Below, one piece after another: positions 1 to 11,739 of a DNA stretch of 64,000 nucleotides. The translations under genes were made by a program, and so were the position numbers. The first letter of the stretch is position 1. Every line of letters begins with the position of its first letter. The notes under the pieces were generated by a model. It was given only the letters and a program-made list of their open reading frames with translations. It made no database searches and was not told the DNA's origin. This stretch comes from Rapana venosa (Eukaryota; Mollusca; Gastropoda; Neogastropoda; Muricidae): NCBI GenBank assembly GCA_028751875.1, contig CM054135.1:4121189-4185188 (forward strand), written 5' to 3'.

Positions 1-799
1 GTAACACTTTCACTCATATAAGAGGGGAAAAGCCTGATTTTCTCAGGAAGTTAAAATGTTTGTCTTATGGAACATCACAACAAAGGGATCTTTAGGGAGT
101 CTGCAGTAAAATGCTTGTGCTTAACAATTATCCTAGACATCTCAACACTCCAGAAGTAGATGCTTGATAGTTACCTGCACATCACAAGTTACATACGATG
201 GATGGGGTTCCCTCTCCTTGAAGCAAATGAACGTGAGTTATATGAGAGTGACTCGTGTGTATCATGTTAAGCACTGTTGCTTCCCTTTTGTTTGGCACAC
301 AGAGGGGGAATTTCTTTCAGGTTAGGGCGAGTCTGGAAAAGTCTGTTGTCTATTTGAGTGTTCTATTCGTCTTGCCAGATGGACTGGGCGTACGTTCACG
401 TTTAGGTTTCAGATCTGTGTATGGAATACTAGACTCAGAAATCTTCTCTGTGGCACACCTGGTGAGTCAGTGAACCATTTTGCTGTCCCGAATTCCCGCG
501 TGCCCTGGATCCATACCAAAACAATATCACACCCATCCCGTCTCAAGGAAGTATACAGAGCTGTAAGTGAATCCACACATACCAAGAAACCTTTCCCCCA
601 GAACGCTGAATCACTTTTAGGGACTAAAGAAGAGCGCTAAGTTTGGCAGTCTACACCAAACTGTCCGAAGGCAAATGCTCAGAATGCCAGCCATCTGCCT
701 ACAGGCAATCTGATCCCCTGATGGTAGGACAATAAGCAGCAAAGTCCACCCCATCCTGGGATTTGGACCCATCAGTGAAAAATCTCAAACTTCTCAAGG
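1..799. other. no recognisable gene
   Basis: I see no exon, repeat family or RNA gene that I can support here. Short open frames exist but have no domain-like composition. By position the stretch is probably upstream intron sequence of the class C receptor gene whose exons start at 1389. Confidence 0.4.
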
Positions 800-905
800 A
801 AGTACAATTAAAAGGTCACCCATCCACTCGGTAACCACGCTCAATGCTACTTACTTAACCTTAGCTTGGGGAAAGCAAGTCCTCTGACCACTGAGCTATC
901 CAGTC
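800..905 (-). repeat. SINE-5S fragment (tRNA-like head plus 5S-derived block)
   Basis: Read on the minus strand this is the 5' part of the family seen in full at 48484-48780: a GAGCTATCC-type tRNA-like head followed by the 5S-like block containing GGATGGGTGACC. The 3' body is missing. Confidence 0.6.
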
Positions 906-1169
906 TCTCCAACAATTCAAAAGATTGTCATAAAAGCTGTACCAAGGAAAACCCTTTGGATTGTTGTCAAGTGAACGAATCGGTATGGTTTGGTCACATC
1001 ACATGCTATTCCTATCTTGCTAAGATTATCATGAAGAAAATACTCAGGGGAAATAGATGCAGACGTTCAAAAAACTTGACGGAGAACATCAAAGACTGAT
1101 CTAGCCTTCATAACAAAAATCATAATAATAATATGGTAATGATGATAATTATGTAATAATTAGTATTAT

Positions 1170-1225
1170 AATAATATAAATAGAATTTTCTATAGGGCTG
1201 AATCTTGTAAAACAGTGTGGCTGTA
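1170..1225 (-). repeat. fragment of a LINE/SINE 3' tail
   Basis: The minus strand resembles the ACAAGATTC...GCGCTATATAAAT tail found at 4377-4458 and 61325-61400, here diverged. It lies beside AT-rich, ATA-type simple sequence. Confidence 0.35.
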
Positions 1226-1388
1226 GAAGGTTGAAGACAGACCAGCCTAAAAGAAGACTCATTTATCTCAAACTATCATCTAGGTCAAGGAACTGATGAT
1301 GATGATGATCATCATCATCATCATCGTCGTCGTCGTCGTCTTTGTGTGTGTTTATCTTTAGCTAACTATATTGGGTGTTGTGCATCAG

Positions 1389-1563
1389 ATTCCAGTTCAA
1401 AGCCATAGCTGAGCTGATCAAAATGTTTGGTTGGACCTACGTCTCGGTGCTTTATCAAAGTGACAGTTACGGGGAGAACGGGTTCAAGATGCTCAGAGAC
1501 TTTTTAGATGCCTTCCACATCTGTCTGGCAACTGTCCATGTCTTACATGGCGGAACAAATGAG
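1389..1563 (+). CDS. class C GPCR gene, exon A (Venus-flytrap domain, lobe 2 entry)
   Basis: This internal exon encodes part of the bilobed extracellular ligand-binding domain of a metabotropic glutamate receptor-like protein. The motif FGWTYVSVLYQSDSYGE matches the family's WxYVSxxxxxxxYGExG segment, including the Tyr that contacts the amino-acid ligand in mGluRs. The acceptor is the AG at 1387-1388; one leading base completes a codon begun in an upstream exon outside the window. The donor is the GT at 1564, in the unusual context GAG|GTCTCT, which runs straight into a CT microsatellite. The exon ends in phase 0 and joins exon B (22072) in frame, although the intron between them is 20.5 kb. 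I cannot exclude a missed small exon in that intron, but the A-to-B protein junction looks complete for this family. Confidence 0.8.
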
Positions 1564-1565
1564 GT

Positions 1566-1714
<149 letters not shown>

Positions 1715-1970
1715 AAAACGACGTGATGGGACGAGAACTGAACGGGTGTGCTGTTAGTAAGCTGCTGCAAATTTTTGCATTTTAGCTTCAAAATGTCGTT
1801 ACTGGCCTTCCAGCAACTGTAATAACAACTTTAAACGCCCTGCTGATCGACAAGGTCGTATCGAGTTGGAAAGTCGCGGGGGAGAGCGGCAGCGTTGTGT
1901 TCGTCTTGCGAATGAAGCCAGCTGACAAGTCAGTGTCAACAGAAATGGCGGACCCGGTGCTAAACCATAA

Positions 1971-2693
1971 CTCCCGTGTTCAGTACTACGCAAAAAGCCC
2001 CCATGTCAAATCCGTCGCGATGTTCAAAGAAGCAGACAACACCAAGAAAGACAGGCAAGTCGCCAATGTGACAATGACAGTGTCTTGGAAGAGCCGGTCT
2101 TGTGTAACATTGACTCCCTGCTAGATGTGGAAACAGAAGAAAAACAAACCAGCGTGTACACAGAACTGTGTGTCAGCAGTGAATTGAATGCCTCGGCCAC
2201 ACCAGATTCACTTGATCTACTGTGTGATCCAGCAACAGACAGCAAGATCGGTGTGTCTTCTGAGGCTTCTGATGTGCAGGAAGAGCTGACAGTTGGCTGC
2301 ACAGTGGATGACTCTGATACTGGTATTGTGAAACAGTATGTGTCTACTCTAACTGACAAACCTGTGCAGCATCGATTAAGGGACAGCAAGAGAAACATAC
2401 GGTTTCGAAAGGTGGTGGTACATAGTTCGGTTGATCAAAACATTGTGATGTGTGAATCAGATGACATCACCCTGGAATACTCTTGGAATGGAGATCCTGG
2501 CGAGGAATCTAAGTGTGTGTTCTGGTACTTCAAGCAAGAAGAGAAAAACATGTTGCCAGAAGAACGTGTCAGGCTTGCCAGACTTCGTAAAGGGAAGCAG
2601 TGTACTAACACACAACACACAGCGACAGTGGTGGCAAGTGCTGAGCAGGAGTTACATCATCTTCGGGACCTGATCCGGTCTTACATGGGCTGA
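1971..2693 (+). other. unrecognised open reading frame (about 240 codons)
   Basis: An open frame runs from just after a stop near 1968 to the TGA at 2691-2693. It is acidic and Ser/Thr/Val-rich in the middle and basic at both ends. The end contains VFWYFKQEEKN and EERVRLARLRKGKQC and finishes RDLIRSYMG. No in-frame ATG lies near the start, and an AATAAA occurs at about 2883, roughly 190 bases after the stop. It lies in intron 1 of the receptor gene, on the same strand. The basic, Gln/Arg-rich N-terminal frame resembles regions of mobile-element proteins, but I recognise no domain. It may be a processed pseudogene, a transposon-derived ORF or an alternative exon. Confidence 0.4.
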
Positions 2694-2909
2694 CTTCGCT
2701 GGCTGTAGACTGGAAAAGGAAAGGCTGGTTTGAAAATTGAGACACTTGACACACAGACAATAATGTATCGAATCTTGATGTACATACCACTACTGCCATG
2801 GTTTCCATGTCATTGTAATCGCGTCGCGTTCGATATCGTTGTTACCGCGCCGCAGCGCTATATGGCTTGATTGCTAAATAGCAATAAAATTGTGTCAAAT
2901 TGTGTGTGT

Positions 2910-2911
2910 GT

Positions 2912-3001
<90 letters not shown>

Positions 3002-3013
3002 CTATTATCTTAC

Positions 3014-3058
<45 letters not shown>

Positions 3059-3150
3059 TATATATATATATATATATATATAAATATATAGATAGATAGA
3101 TATAGATATAGATATATATACATATATATACATATATGTGTGTGTGTGTG
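2910..3150 (+). repeat. compound microsatellite (CT, ATCT, CA, TA, GATA, TG)
   Basis: Successive runs of TG, CT, ATCT, CA and TA repeats with GATA-like units at the end. No coding content. Confidence 0.95.
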
Positions 3151-3269
3151 TTGAAGGCAAATGGCAAAGTTTACACCACTAACAGGACCAATTACAAAGC
3201 TTATATCCCTGTGACAGTCCCCCTGTGAAGCACCACATACACACTAATGAAATCTGTGTACGCGTGTAT

Positions 3270-3612
3270 TTATTTTATTTTATTTCATTTCAAGGATAAT
3301 GGAATAAGCACTCATGTGCTTTTTTCATCCAGTCGCCGTGTGTGTACAGTTTTGTAAATTTTGTCATCCGTTCCCACCGGCACACAATGGCCTACTCATC
3401 CAAAACGCGGAACGGGTTTTGACGTGTGCACACGATGTTATGCGTGCGTTCGAACACGAGACCTCAGTTTATACTCTCATCCGAAAAACTTTTGGGCAGA
3501 GTAGAGTTGGCACTGATGTTAACTCCAGAGGAAAAATCCTCTTGAACGAGAATCGAACCCAGGTCAGCAGATCACGAATACATCACTCTAACCATCAGGC
3601 TATCCAGTCCCC
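3270..3612 (-). repeat. SINE-A copy, near full length
   Basis: On the minus strand it starts with a tRNA-like head (GGCTATCC... head and a degraded B box near 3550-3600). The conserved body follows (CCGTGTGTATGCGGTT-like segment on the plus strand) and then the 3' end ATTATCCT with a T-rich tail. It matches copies at 15362, 47012 and 57497. Confidence 0.8.
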
Positions 3613-4154
3613 AGTACCCTCTGTAAAACCCATCAACACCCTTGCAACTTCAGATTGTTTATGAATGAGTCAGAAAAGAATGGCATGGAGAAACAAGGCT
3701 CACAAACACTTTAAAGCAAAGGCTTGCTTACTCGGCCATCAGAGAATATCTTGGATAAATGAACAGCAATGCTCAAACCTTTTGCCCCCTAACTTGAAAT
3801 AAACGCTGCTTTGATGACTTTGTATAACTTTGTCAATAAGGCACTGTGCTATGTTCCAAGCTATAAATGATTTTCTTCTTCAACAAGTTAATTAATAACC
3901 AATAAATGGCCAATACAACTTGGGTCAAAATAATCACTTATACCAGAACAATCCTTGCTCCTGCAGGTCGTGGTTCAAAATATCTACATACTTTTTCTTG
4001 TTGAAATGATAGTTTACACCAAACCTTGCATGATGTACGTCATGGATCGAAACATAAGTTTACCCATGCTCATAAAGATCACATTTTGCCTTTCATGCCT
4101 TTTGGGTCGAAGGGAACCATTAACTGTTTCCAGAGAGGCAGTCTCCGATCTGTC

Positions 4155-4458
4155 TGGTTTGTCTTTTGGATGAGACTATAAACCGAGGCCCCCTGTGCGA
4201 ACGCATGCAGAACATCTTGCGCACACGTTAAATCCTGTTCCGCTTTTCGAAAGAGTAGGCCATTGTGTGCTGGTGGGAACAGATGATAAAATTTACAAAA
4301 CCGCATACACACGGGGACTGGATGTAAAAAAAGCACCTGAGTGCTTATTCCATTATCCTCGATATAAAAAAAAGTCATCTGAGCGCTTTGATTTGTTGCT
4401 TTACAAGATTCAGCGCTATATAAATTCCATACATTATTATTATTATTATTATTATTAT
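4155..4458 (+). repeat. SINE-A copy with a second, LINE-like tail
   Basis: The 5' head is missing. The body runs to ATTATCCTCGATATAAAA near 4370 and continues directly into a GCGCTATATAAAT plus ATT-repeat tail (4377-4458). The same composite order occurs in minus orientation at 61325-61690. Confidence 0.75.
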
Positions 4459-4605
4459 ATTATTTTGTCAACATTGACAGGGTCTGCAAAGAGCATGCTA
4501 TGCCAGGAGACATTGTTTAAAACTTGTACTGTATACCGCTCTGTGGTTGACAAGATGTACATAGAAAGCAGGGTCGGCAGAGAGATGCTACTTTCTCAGC
4601 ATACT

Positions 4606-4607
<2 letters not shown>

Positions 4608-4697
<90 letters not shown>
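4608..4697 (+). repeat. AG microsatellite
   Basis: About 90 bases of AG repeat with a single interruption. Confidence 0.95.
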
Positions 4698-4699
<2 letters not shown>

Positions 4700-6210
4700 C
4701 GGACTCGGAACTCTGAAGACCTTGATGTACCATGGCTTGAGACCACAGTATACAAAAATGAGAGAGATAAGAAACATGAAGAGTTGAAGTAAAGAATACA
4801 ATTTTGTCTATTCAAAGTTCATTCCCCTTTACAAATTGACAATTTATGTAAATGTTATATCAAGCACCTAAGCACTGAAATACATCCATATTGAAGATAA
4901 ACATGATTTATAGTTAGAAGCTTCAAAGTTCAAGTCTGAATATGAAGTGAAATTTAGTGTCTAAATCAAGGTGGTTTTTTTAAGTACTTTATCAATATGG
5001 GGAAGACTGTCTTTTTTTCCTATTGAACACATTAAATACATATCGGGAAACACACACGTCTTTGGATTAAATTTGATGCTCTGTGTAAAACTTAATTGGG
5101 AGCACTGGATATTTCACTGATAATTTTTTCTTAGGATCTTTATATACATAACAGTAAAATAAGAAATGATGCTTTTTCAACTTGCTTGATGCAGAAAGGA
5201 CATTTCTTCCTGCAGATTCACTGTATTTATGTACATTATTATTCAGGATAAGCGTGTCAATCATACTTGAAACAAAGGAACGCAAAATCAATAAAGCTAT
5301 GTATATACACAGTGTTGATATGGTTTTTCTTTAAAAAAACCCATTTTAGCTGATCTACAGATATAATATCTTTCACGCTTTCTGATTGTACAATCCCATT
5401 CTTGAATAAACAAGTCGACAAGCCATTGTTTAAATACCAATAAATATGATTTATCATATCCAACTCTTAGCTTCATGCAAACAGCACTGAAGAGAGTGTA
5501 GTATTAAATTTCTCTCAACTTGGAAACCCATGCAATGCCTTCTTGATCTATTTCAAATAATACATTGTATGCTGTAACTTTTCATTATCCATTTGTATTA
5601 ATTTCAGCCAATATTTCACATAAGCTAAGTATATATTAACATTCAATGGATATCTTCCTAAATTGACATATTTCCTTTTTGATGTCCTAATTGGAAATTC
5701 AAATAATTTTGGCATGCCATTAAATGTTCTTTTCTATATGTTTGAATCGTTTTAATTCCAACACCTCTGCCGAATGTGAGAGCAATGATTGAATCTTAGC
5801 AGACGATATTGTAAGGAAAACCCCAAGTGTCATGTACTATATTTTGGAGAATAAAAACCCCTCTGGACATCTGTAAAAAGGCCATCTTTACTTTAGTAGC
5901 TAAATGACTCTTACCCTTTTTATTGGTTATCATAGGGGTTACATTAAATTTTAGACAACAAATTTGATTTATTACCATCAGTCTTTTTTCATTGTTGAAC
6001 CATTTCTTATCACTTCTAAGAAAATATCCTTTACCAGGACATGTGTCTTATCAAGGTTCACATCTATTTATCTATTTCATTTGTTAGAGATTAATTGCAA
6101 AATGCTTAGCCGATTTTGAAGACCAGTTAGAGTTATTGATAATACTGCATCTTCAGCAAAATAAAGAATCATACATTGCTGTTAGAGAAGCAAGAAATTT
6201 TCCATTTGCA
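4700..6210. other. AT-rich intron DNA, no recognisable gene
   Basis: I see only short frames without domain-like composition and no repeat family shared with the rest of the window. It precedes the RTE-like LINE. Confidence 0.45.
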
Positions 6211-6239
6211 CCATGACCATTGCTACTGGTAACCATGTA

Positions 6240-9200
6240 ACCCAGTACCACCTGCCACATGTGGGGAGTAAACCCAATCAAAAAATCCGACCTGGAGAGG
6301 GATGGGCTCCGCCAGGTTTGATTTGCCCAAGATACACCAATGAAAAAGACAGCCAGAATTTCCATACCGGATCGGTCGTCGCCCGGGTTACCAAGGACCG
6401 CGCCTTCTGTTGCTCATCAGGACAGAGGTCGAAAGTATGCTACTGATGTAAAACACAACAAAATCCGTGCCAGAAACAACACCATCATTGGCACATGGAA
6501 TGTACGGACACTAAGAGCTGCAGGCAAAGTGGAAGAACTGACACATGAGATGTCCAGATATCAATGGCACATCCTTGGGCTCTGCGAAGTCAGGTGGAAA
6601 AACATAGGAGAAACAACGACCCAGGAAGACCACAAATTATACTACAGTGGAAAACAGGATAAACATGAACACGGCGTGGGATTTCTCGTTCACAAAGACA
6701 TCGTGAACACCGTCATGAGCTGTCAGCCTGTGTCCAGCAGACTTATTACCATCCGCCTGAGAGCAACCCCCTTTAACATAACTGTAGTACAGGCATACGC
6801 CCCTACATCAGACTGCACAGATGAAGCCATAGAAGAATTTTATGACCAGCTACAAGAGGTTCTGAATCAAACTCCCAAGAAAGACATCCTCGTTGTGCAA
6901 GGAGACTGGAACGCCAAGGTAGGAGAAGATGCATGGAAAGATTGGGAGGGCGTTTGTGGGCCACATTGTAATAACCAATCAAATGAAAGAGGCTTGAGAC
7001 TCCTGGAGTTTGCCAGTAACAACCACCTCCAGCTAGTGAATACACTTGGCCCACACAAGAAATCCAGAAAATGGACATGGCATAGCCCAAATGGAGAACA
7101 CCACAACCAAATAGATTACATCATGGTGAAAAGACGGTTTCAGTCTAGCGTTAACATCGCACAGACACGAAGTTTTCCAGGAGCAGACATAAGGAGTGAT
7201 CATGATCTTGTGATGATGACTTTCCGGCTACGTCTAAAGAAAATCCACAAGCGACACAACATCAGGATCAAATTTGACCTCGAGAAGCTGAACGACCCAG
7301 AGGTATCAAAAATTTTTCAAGCAAGGATAGGTGGAAAGTTTGCAGCACTCACTGTGATAGACTCAGACATAGATACACTGACGAATAGTTTCAATACAGC
7401 TGTGACTGAAACAGCAAGCGAGCTTTCTTGGCAAACACCGACCAGTCAAAAAACCATGGGTCACACCTAACATCCTACAACTTTGCGACAAGCGTAGAGA
7501 GTTGAAGAAAAAGAAAAATGAAACAAAAGAAAGAGCAGAACAATATAGGGCAGTCAACAAAAGAATCAGGAAGTCCATGACGGAGGCAAAAGAGAAATGG
7601 ATCGGTGAACAGTGCCAAGACATTGAAGAGAACATCAAGAAAAACAATAGCAAGAAAGCATATCAGCTGGTGAAAGACCTGACTAGCACAAAACAGGGAA
7701 ATGGTTTAACAATCCAAGACAAAAATGGGAAGTGTCTCACTGACGACCAGGATATTCTGAACAGATGGACAGAATAATGCTCCGACCTGTATAACTATAG
7801 AACCGCAGGAGATCCAGATGTCCTTAATGTACCAGCAAGCAAAGACACAGTCACCCTATCCTCCGAGAAGAAGTGGAAACAGCAGTCAGATCGCTGAAAA
7901 AGGGAAAGTCAGCAGGGGCTGACAACATTCCAGCTGAGTTGGTTCAAGCTGGAGGGAAGCCATGATCAGCGCCCTATAAGAATCTGCAACAAGATCTGGC
8001 AGACCAGAAAATGGCCAACACCATGGACACAGTCACTCATCATCACCCTCCCCAAGAAAGAAATCACAACAATGCCATAATTACCGCACAATCAGCCTCA
8101 TAAGCCACCCAAGCAAGGTCATGCTGCAGATAATATTGAATAGACTGAAGCCCACAAGCAGAGACCCATCATTGCTGAGGAACAAGCAGTTTCAGAGCAG
8201 GGCGCAGCACAACCGAACAGATATTCAACCTCAGAATACTATGTGAGCGGTACCTTCAACATCAACAAGGCCTTTACCACGTATTTATCGATTATTAAGA
8301 AAGCATTTGACAGGGTGTGGCATGCAGCTTTGTGGGCAACCATGAATTGTACAGCATCAATGCAAACCTGATCAGAGTCATCAAACAGCTGTACAGCGAG
8401 GCCACCAGTGCAGTGTATTACAACAACAACATTGGAGAATGGTTTCGAACAACAGTTGGAGTAAGGCAGGGCTGTCTACTCTCACCCACTCTTTCAACAC
8501 TCTTCCCTTGAGAGAATCATGGCTGATGCACTGGAACATCATGAAGGATCAGTCAGCATTGGTGGCAGAACGATCACAAACCTCCGCTTCGCAGATGACA
8601 TTGATGAAATAGCAGGATCAGAAAAAGAGCTTGCCAGCCTAACAGAACACTTGAATAAGGCCTCCAAAACATACGCATGGAAATCAGTGGCAGAGAAGAC
8701 CAAACTGATGACTAATAAGACCAACGCATTAGCACTGATATCAGGTTAATGACCAGACGCTGGAAACAGTTCAAAGCTCAAGTACCTGGGAGCCATTGTA
8801 TCAGACCAGGGATCCAAGCCAGAAGTAGTATGCAGGACTGCACAGACAATAACAGCTTTGTCAAAACTAAACACCATCTGGAGAGATAAGAATATCTCAC
8901 TTATCTCCAAGATCAGACTAATGCGCTCCCTTGTCATATCCATATTTCCTGTATGCCTGTGAATCATGGACCCTGACTGCAGATTGGAGAGAAGAGTACA
9001 GGCGGTGGAGATGAGATGCTTCGAGACTCCTTGGCATCTCCTACAAAGACCACATAAGCAACGAAAGCGTGCATAACAGAATCCAGCAAACCATTGACCC
9101 TATGAGAACCTTCTAACGATCGTGAAAAAACGTAAACTTAAATGTATGGGCATGTCACAAGATCCAAAGGACTTGCAAAGACAGTTTTACAAGGCACTGT

Positions 9201-9371
9201 CCAGGGAGGAAGAAGAAGAGGCAGACCAAGGAAGAGCTGGGAGGATAACATCAGCGAATGTACAGGCCTAGAACTCAACAAAACCCTGAGAAAGGCAGAA
9301 CAGAGAGAGGAATGGAAGGAACTGGCTGTTGAGTCTTTGAGGGTGCCCCCACGGTATTCAGACTACGGGAC

Positions 9372-9426
<55 letters not shown>

Positions 9427-9430
9427 CCAT
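6240..9430 (+). mobile_element. RTE-clade non-LTR retrotransposon, decayed
   Basis: The element encodes an apurinic-like endonuclease followed by a reverse transcriptase on one strand. The endonuclease frame (6340-7470) has IIGTWNVRTLRAAGK near its start, LGLCEVRWK, VVQGDWNAKVG, and QIDYIMVKRR with RSDHDLVMM at its end. These are the N, E, D and SDH elements of the family and match the RTE/BovB type. A +/-1 shift at about 7450 leads to the linker (7502-7777, with KAYQLVKDLTSTKQG). The RT follows in several broken frames: KKAFDRVWHAALWATM near 8300, VGVRQGCLLSP near 8460 and FADDID near 8605. The C-terminus (9142-9381) has GRRRGRPRKSWEDN and then a GATA-repeat tail. Frameshifts and stops mean the copy cannot encode an active protein. 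It lies in intron 1 of the class C receptor gene in the sense orientation. Confidence 0.85.
9370..9426 (+). repeat. GATA repeat tail of the RTE element
   Basis: About fourteen tandem GATA units directly follow the last coding segment. RTE elements characteristically end in short tandem repeats rather than poly-A, so this is probably the element's 3' end. Confidence 0.85.
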
Positions 9431-9899
9431 GACCATTTATCGTTCTAAAACTTTATGTCGAACCAAATGGAAAGCCTTTTCTTCAAAATCTACAAAGCCA
9501 AAATAAACGTTGTCTGTTAATTTGTTTGGCTTTATTTTACCTTTTTCTGCTCTGGCATGTTTGGGCTGTAGTATAATATGCAAAGATACAATCAACTGTG
9601 AAATATTTCTTCCAAAATTCTGTTGGGTTTTCTGACCCAAGAGGATTCATGTTAAGCCATGCGTATAATCAGGTAGGCTACTTAATAGTTACATATAGTT
9701 CTTTGACTGAACATTAAACAAAGACACCCATTTCTAACTTTCAATGGTTTCGGGATCTTCTTTTTAGATACTGAAATGATGATATCTTTTCAACACTCCT
9801 GAAACTAAATAACTCGATCAATGATATAACCAAATAACTTTATAAAAAAAAAACCACCCACATAAACAGCACTACCCCCTCATTTTAACTTCTCTGCTG

Positions 9900-10433
9900 A
9901 AACTATTTCACTGGCTTTCTCTTAGGTTTAGCAATTGCTTGAACATTTTCCACTTGAGAAATCTGTTGTTTAGAGAACAATTCGTTTCTTCCATCATGTA
10001 AGCTTTGAAGCTGATGTGATCAACAGAATCTTCATTACTGCTTTGAAATAGTGTGTTAAAGTGATTGAAAAACTCATCTAGAATAATGCTATTGTCTGTT
10101 TTCCACTGCATCCCATGTTTTTAAATGCTTCCAAAACTGTGTTGGATTGATTACTCCGCTTGCCTCTGTTTTCAATCCTTCAAGCAATTTTGGGAGTGAA
10201 GTGTAAAATTGACTCATCTCATTCTCCATCAGTGACTGAGACTGATAATGAATTAAGCCCGATGTTTGTTGTTTCTCTTCACGTTCATGGTCTTCAAGTG
10301 CTTCTTGTTTCTGGTCCACTGGCGGTTGTTCCTTTTCCTTAAAAAAGAGGTCTAGCCAGGAAACTTTTGGACGCCAGTCGTTGTAATGTCTGGCCCCACT
10401 GGACCGAGAAATGCTTGCTCCCAAATGATCCAA
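9900..10433 (-). mobile_element. CR1/jockey-like LINE fragment (region between endonuclease and RT), weak
   Basis: Two overlapping minus-strand frames, shifted by one base near 10100, read NPTQFWKHLKTWDAVENRQ and then IILDEFFNHFNTLFQSSNE. This resembles the FWxxxK...FxxHFxxLF linker before the RT domain of CR1/jockey-type LINEs. A distant motif follows (FLKWKMFKQLLNL). No RT catalytic motif is visible, and sequence upstream (10433-11330) is not recognisable. It could also be the tail of an unknown gene. Confidence 0.4.
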
Positions 10434-10439
10434 CTCCTT

Positions 10440-11700
10440 GACCTCTTTGAGAGAATCAGATAAATTATCTCCAAAGAATCTGTCAGAAATGGGAGTACTG
10501 TCACTGCAAACTCCTGTGGCAGTGGTAGGTTTCAGGCAGGGTTTAATTGCCCCGCCTCTTGAGAGACAGATCTTGGGATGCGTTTTCTAACAGGGCTACC
10601 AAGTCAGTCAGTCAAGAAACCGCCATTTCTAAAAGGTCTGGACTTTTTTTGTACTGCACCTCATGAATCACATGCATTGCTTTGGCGATAGTGCTTGAAG
10701 CACACAGAACTAGATCTTGTGTATGTTCCAATCAGAGATCACTCTTCCTGGTGTTGGTTGGCATTGCTTTCCATACCTCACTGTTTAATATTGGCACACA
10801 ATTTATCACAATTTGCCAGTTGCAAATGGTTTTCTGACAGCTTTTTTACTTTTTTTTTATCAGACAGTTTCTTAGAAAATAGCTTGTTGACAAGCTTTGC
10901 AATCAACACCTAAACTTTTTGGCCTTTGTCTTCATTGACATCAAGCTCATCATGTCATTCTTTAATGAGCCAATCCTCATCATCAAATCTCACAGAAAGA
11001 ACATCGTCATTGTCTGTTCTGTCCTTGATATGGAAATCAGACTTGCATCCATTATCGTACAGAACATTGCGTTTACGGTTTCTGTCTTGTTTTTACCCCA
11101 TCAGCACAAAGTTTATCTTTGGAAGAGCTTAATGGCCAAGGATACTTGAGATAATAGGTCGGACATCCATCTTATGTGTAGTCTTGTGTCTCAGTTTCGG
11201 AATCGGTGTTCCCATTGGGTATCAAGGCTATCCAATTCTGATGATATGATTTCAGCACTTAGGCCTACTTCTTTCTCTCCTGACATAGACGTCGTATAAA
11301 TGTGCACACATGGTGGCAGATTTTTGTTTCTCAGCATAAGCTGACCTTTGTTGCCAAGTAAGGGCTATGTAGCAAATGGAAAACTAAGTTCCCACAGAGT
11401 CTGGCACCGTTGGCAGCGCCCTGCCAACTCTCAGAAAACCTTACTACCAAGTCTTCTTAAACAAAAAAACAAATTGGATAAAATAAAGCAGTCTTATCTT
11501 GTTCAATGCACACACAGAAAACAAATAACCGCACATTAAATATAGACCTATGAAAAATAAGATATTATTGACACTTCTGCTCGTCAAACCATGACTCACT
11601 CTAGTGGTTTACTGTGCACAACTGACTTGTTTGGCAGACCTTCTGCTGCTGCATATCACGTGACTTCTCTGTAAAAGCAGACAATTGAAAGTAAAAGGCC
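10440..11700. other. no recognisable gene
   Basis: Some open frames exist on both strands (for example 10919-11149 plus) but none shows a domain. The stretch lies between the LINE-like fragment and the gag-like remnant and may be residue of either. Confidence 0.35.
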
Positions 11701-11739
11701 CATGTGTTTGCAAGAGCAAATTTTTTGTTTATTCAAAAC

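Noticed and set aside
4079..4378. Recurring peptide with FCKFCHLFPPAHNGLL-like sequence in many places
   Set aside because: It is the same SINE-A body read in one frame at every copy. SINEs are non-coding, and the copies have no common start or domain.
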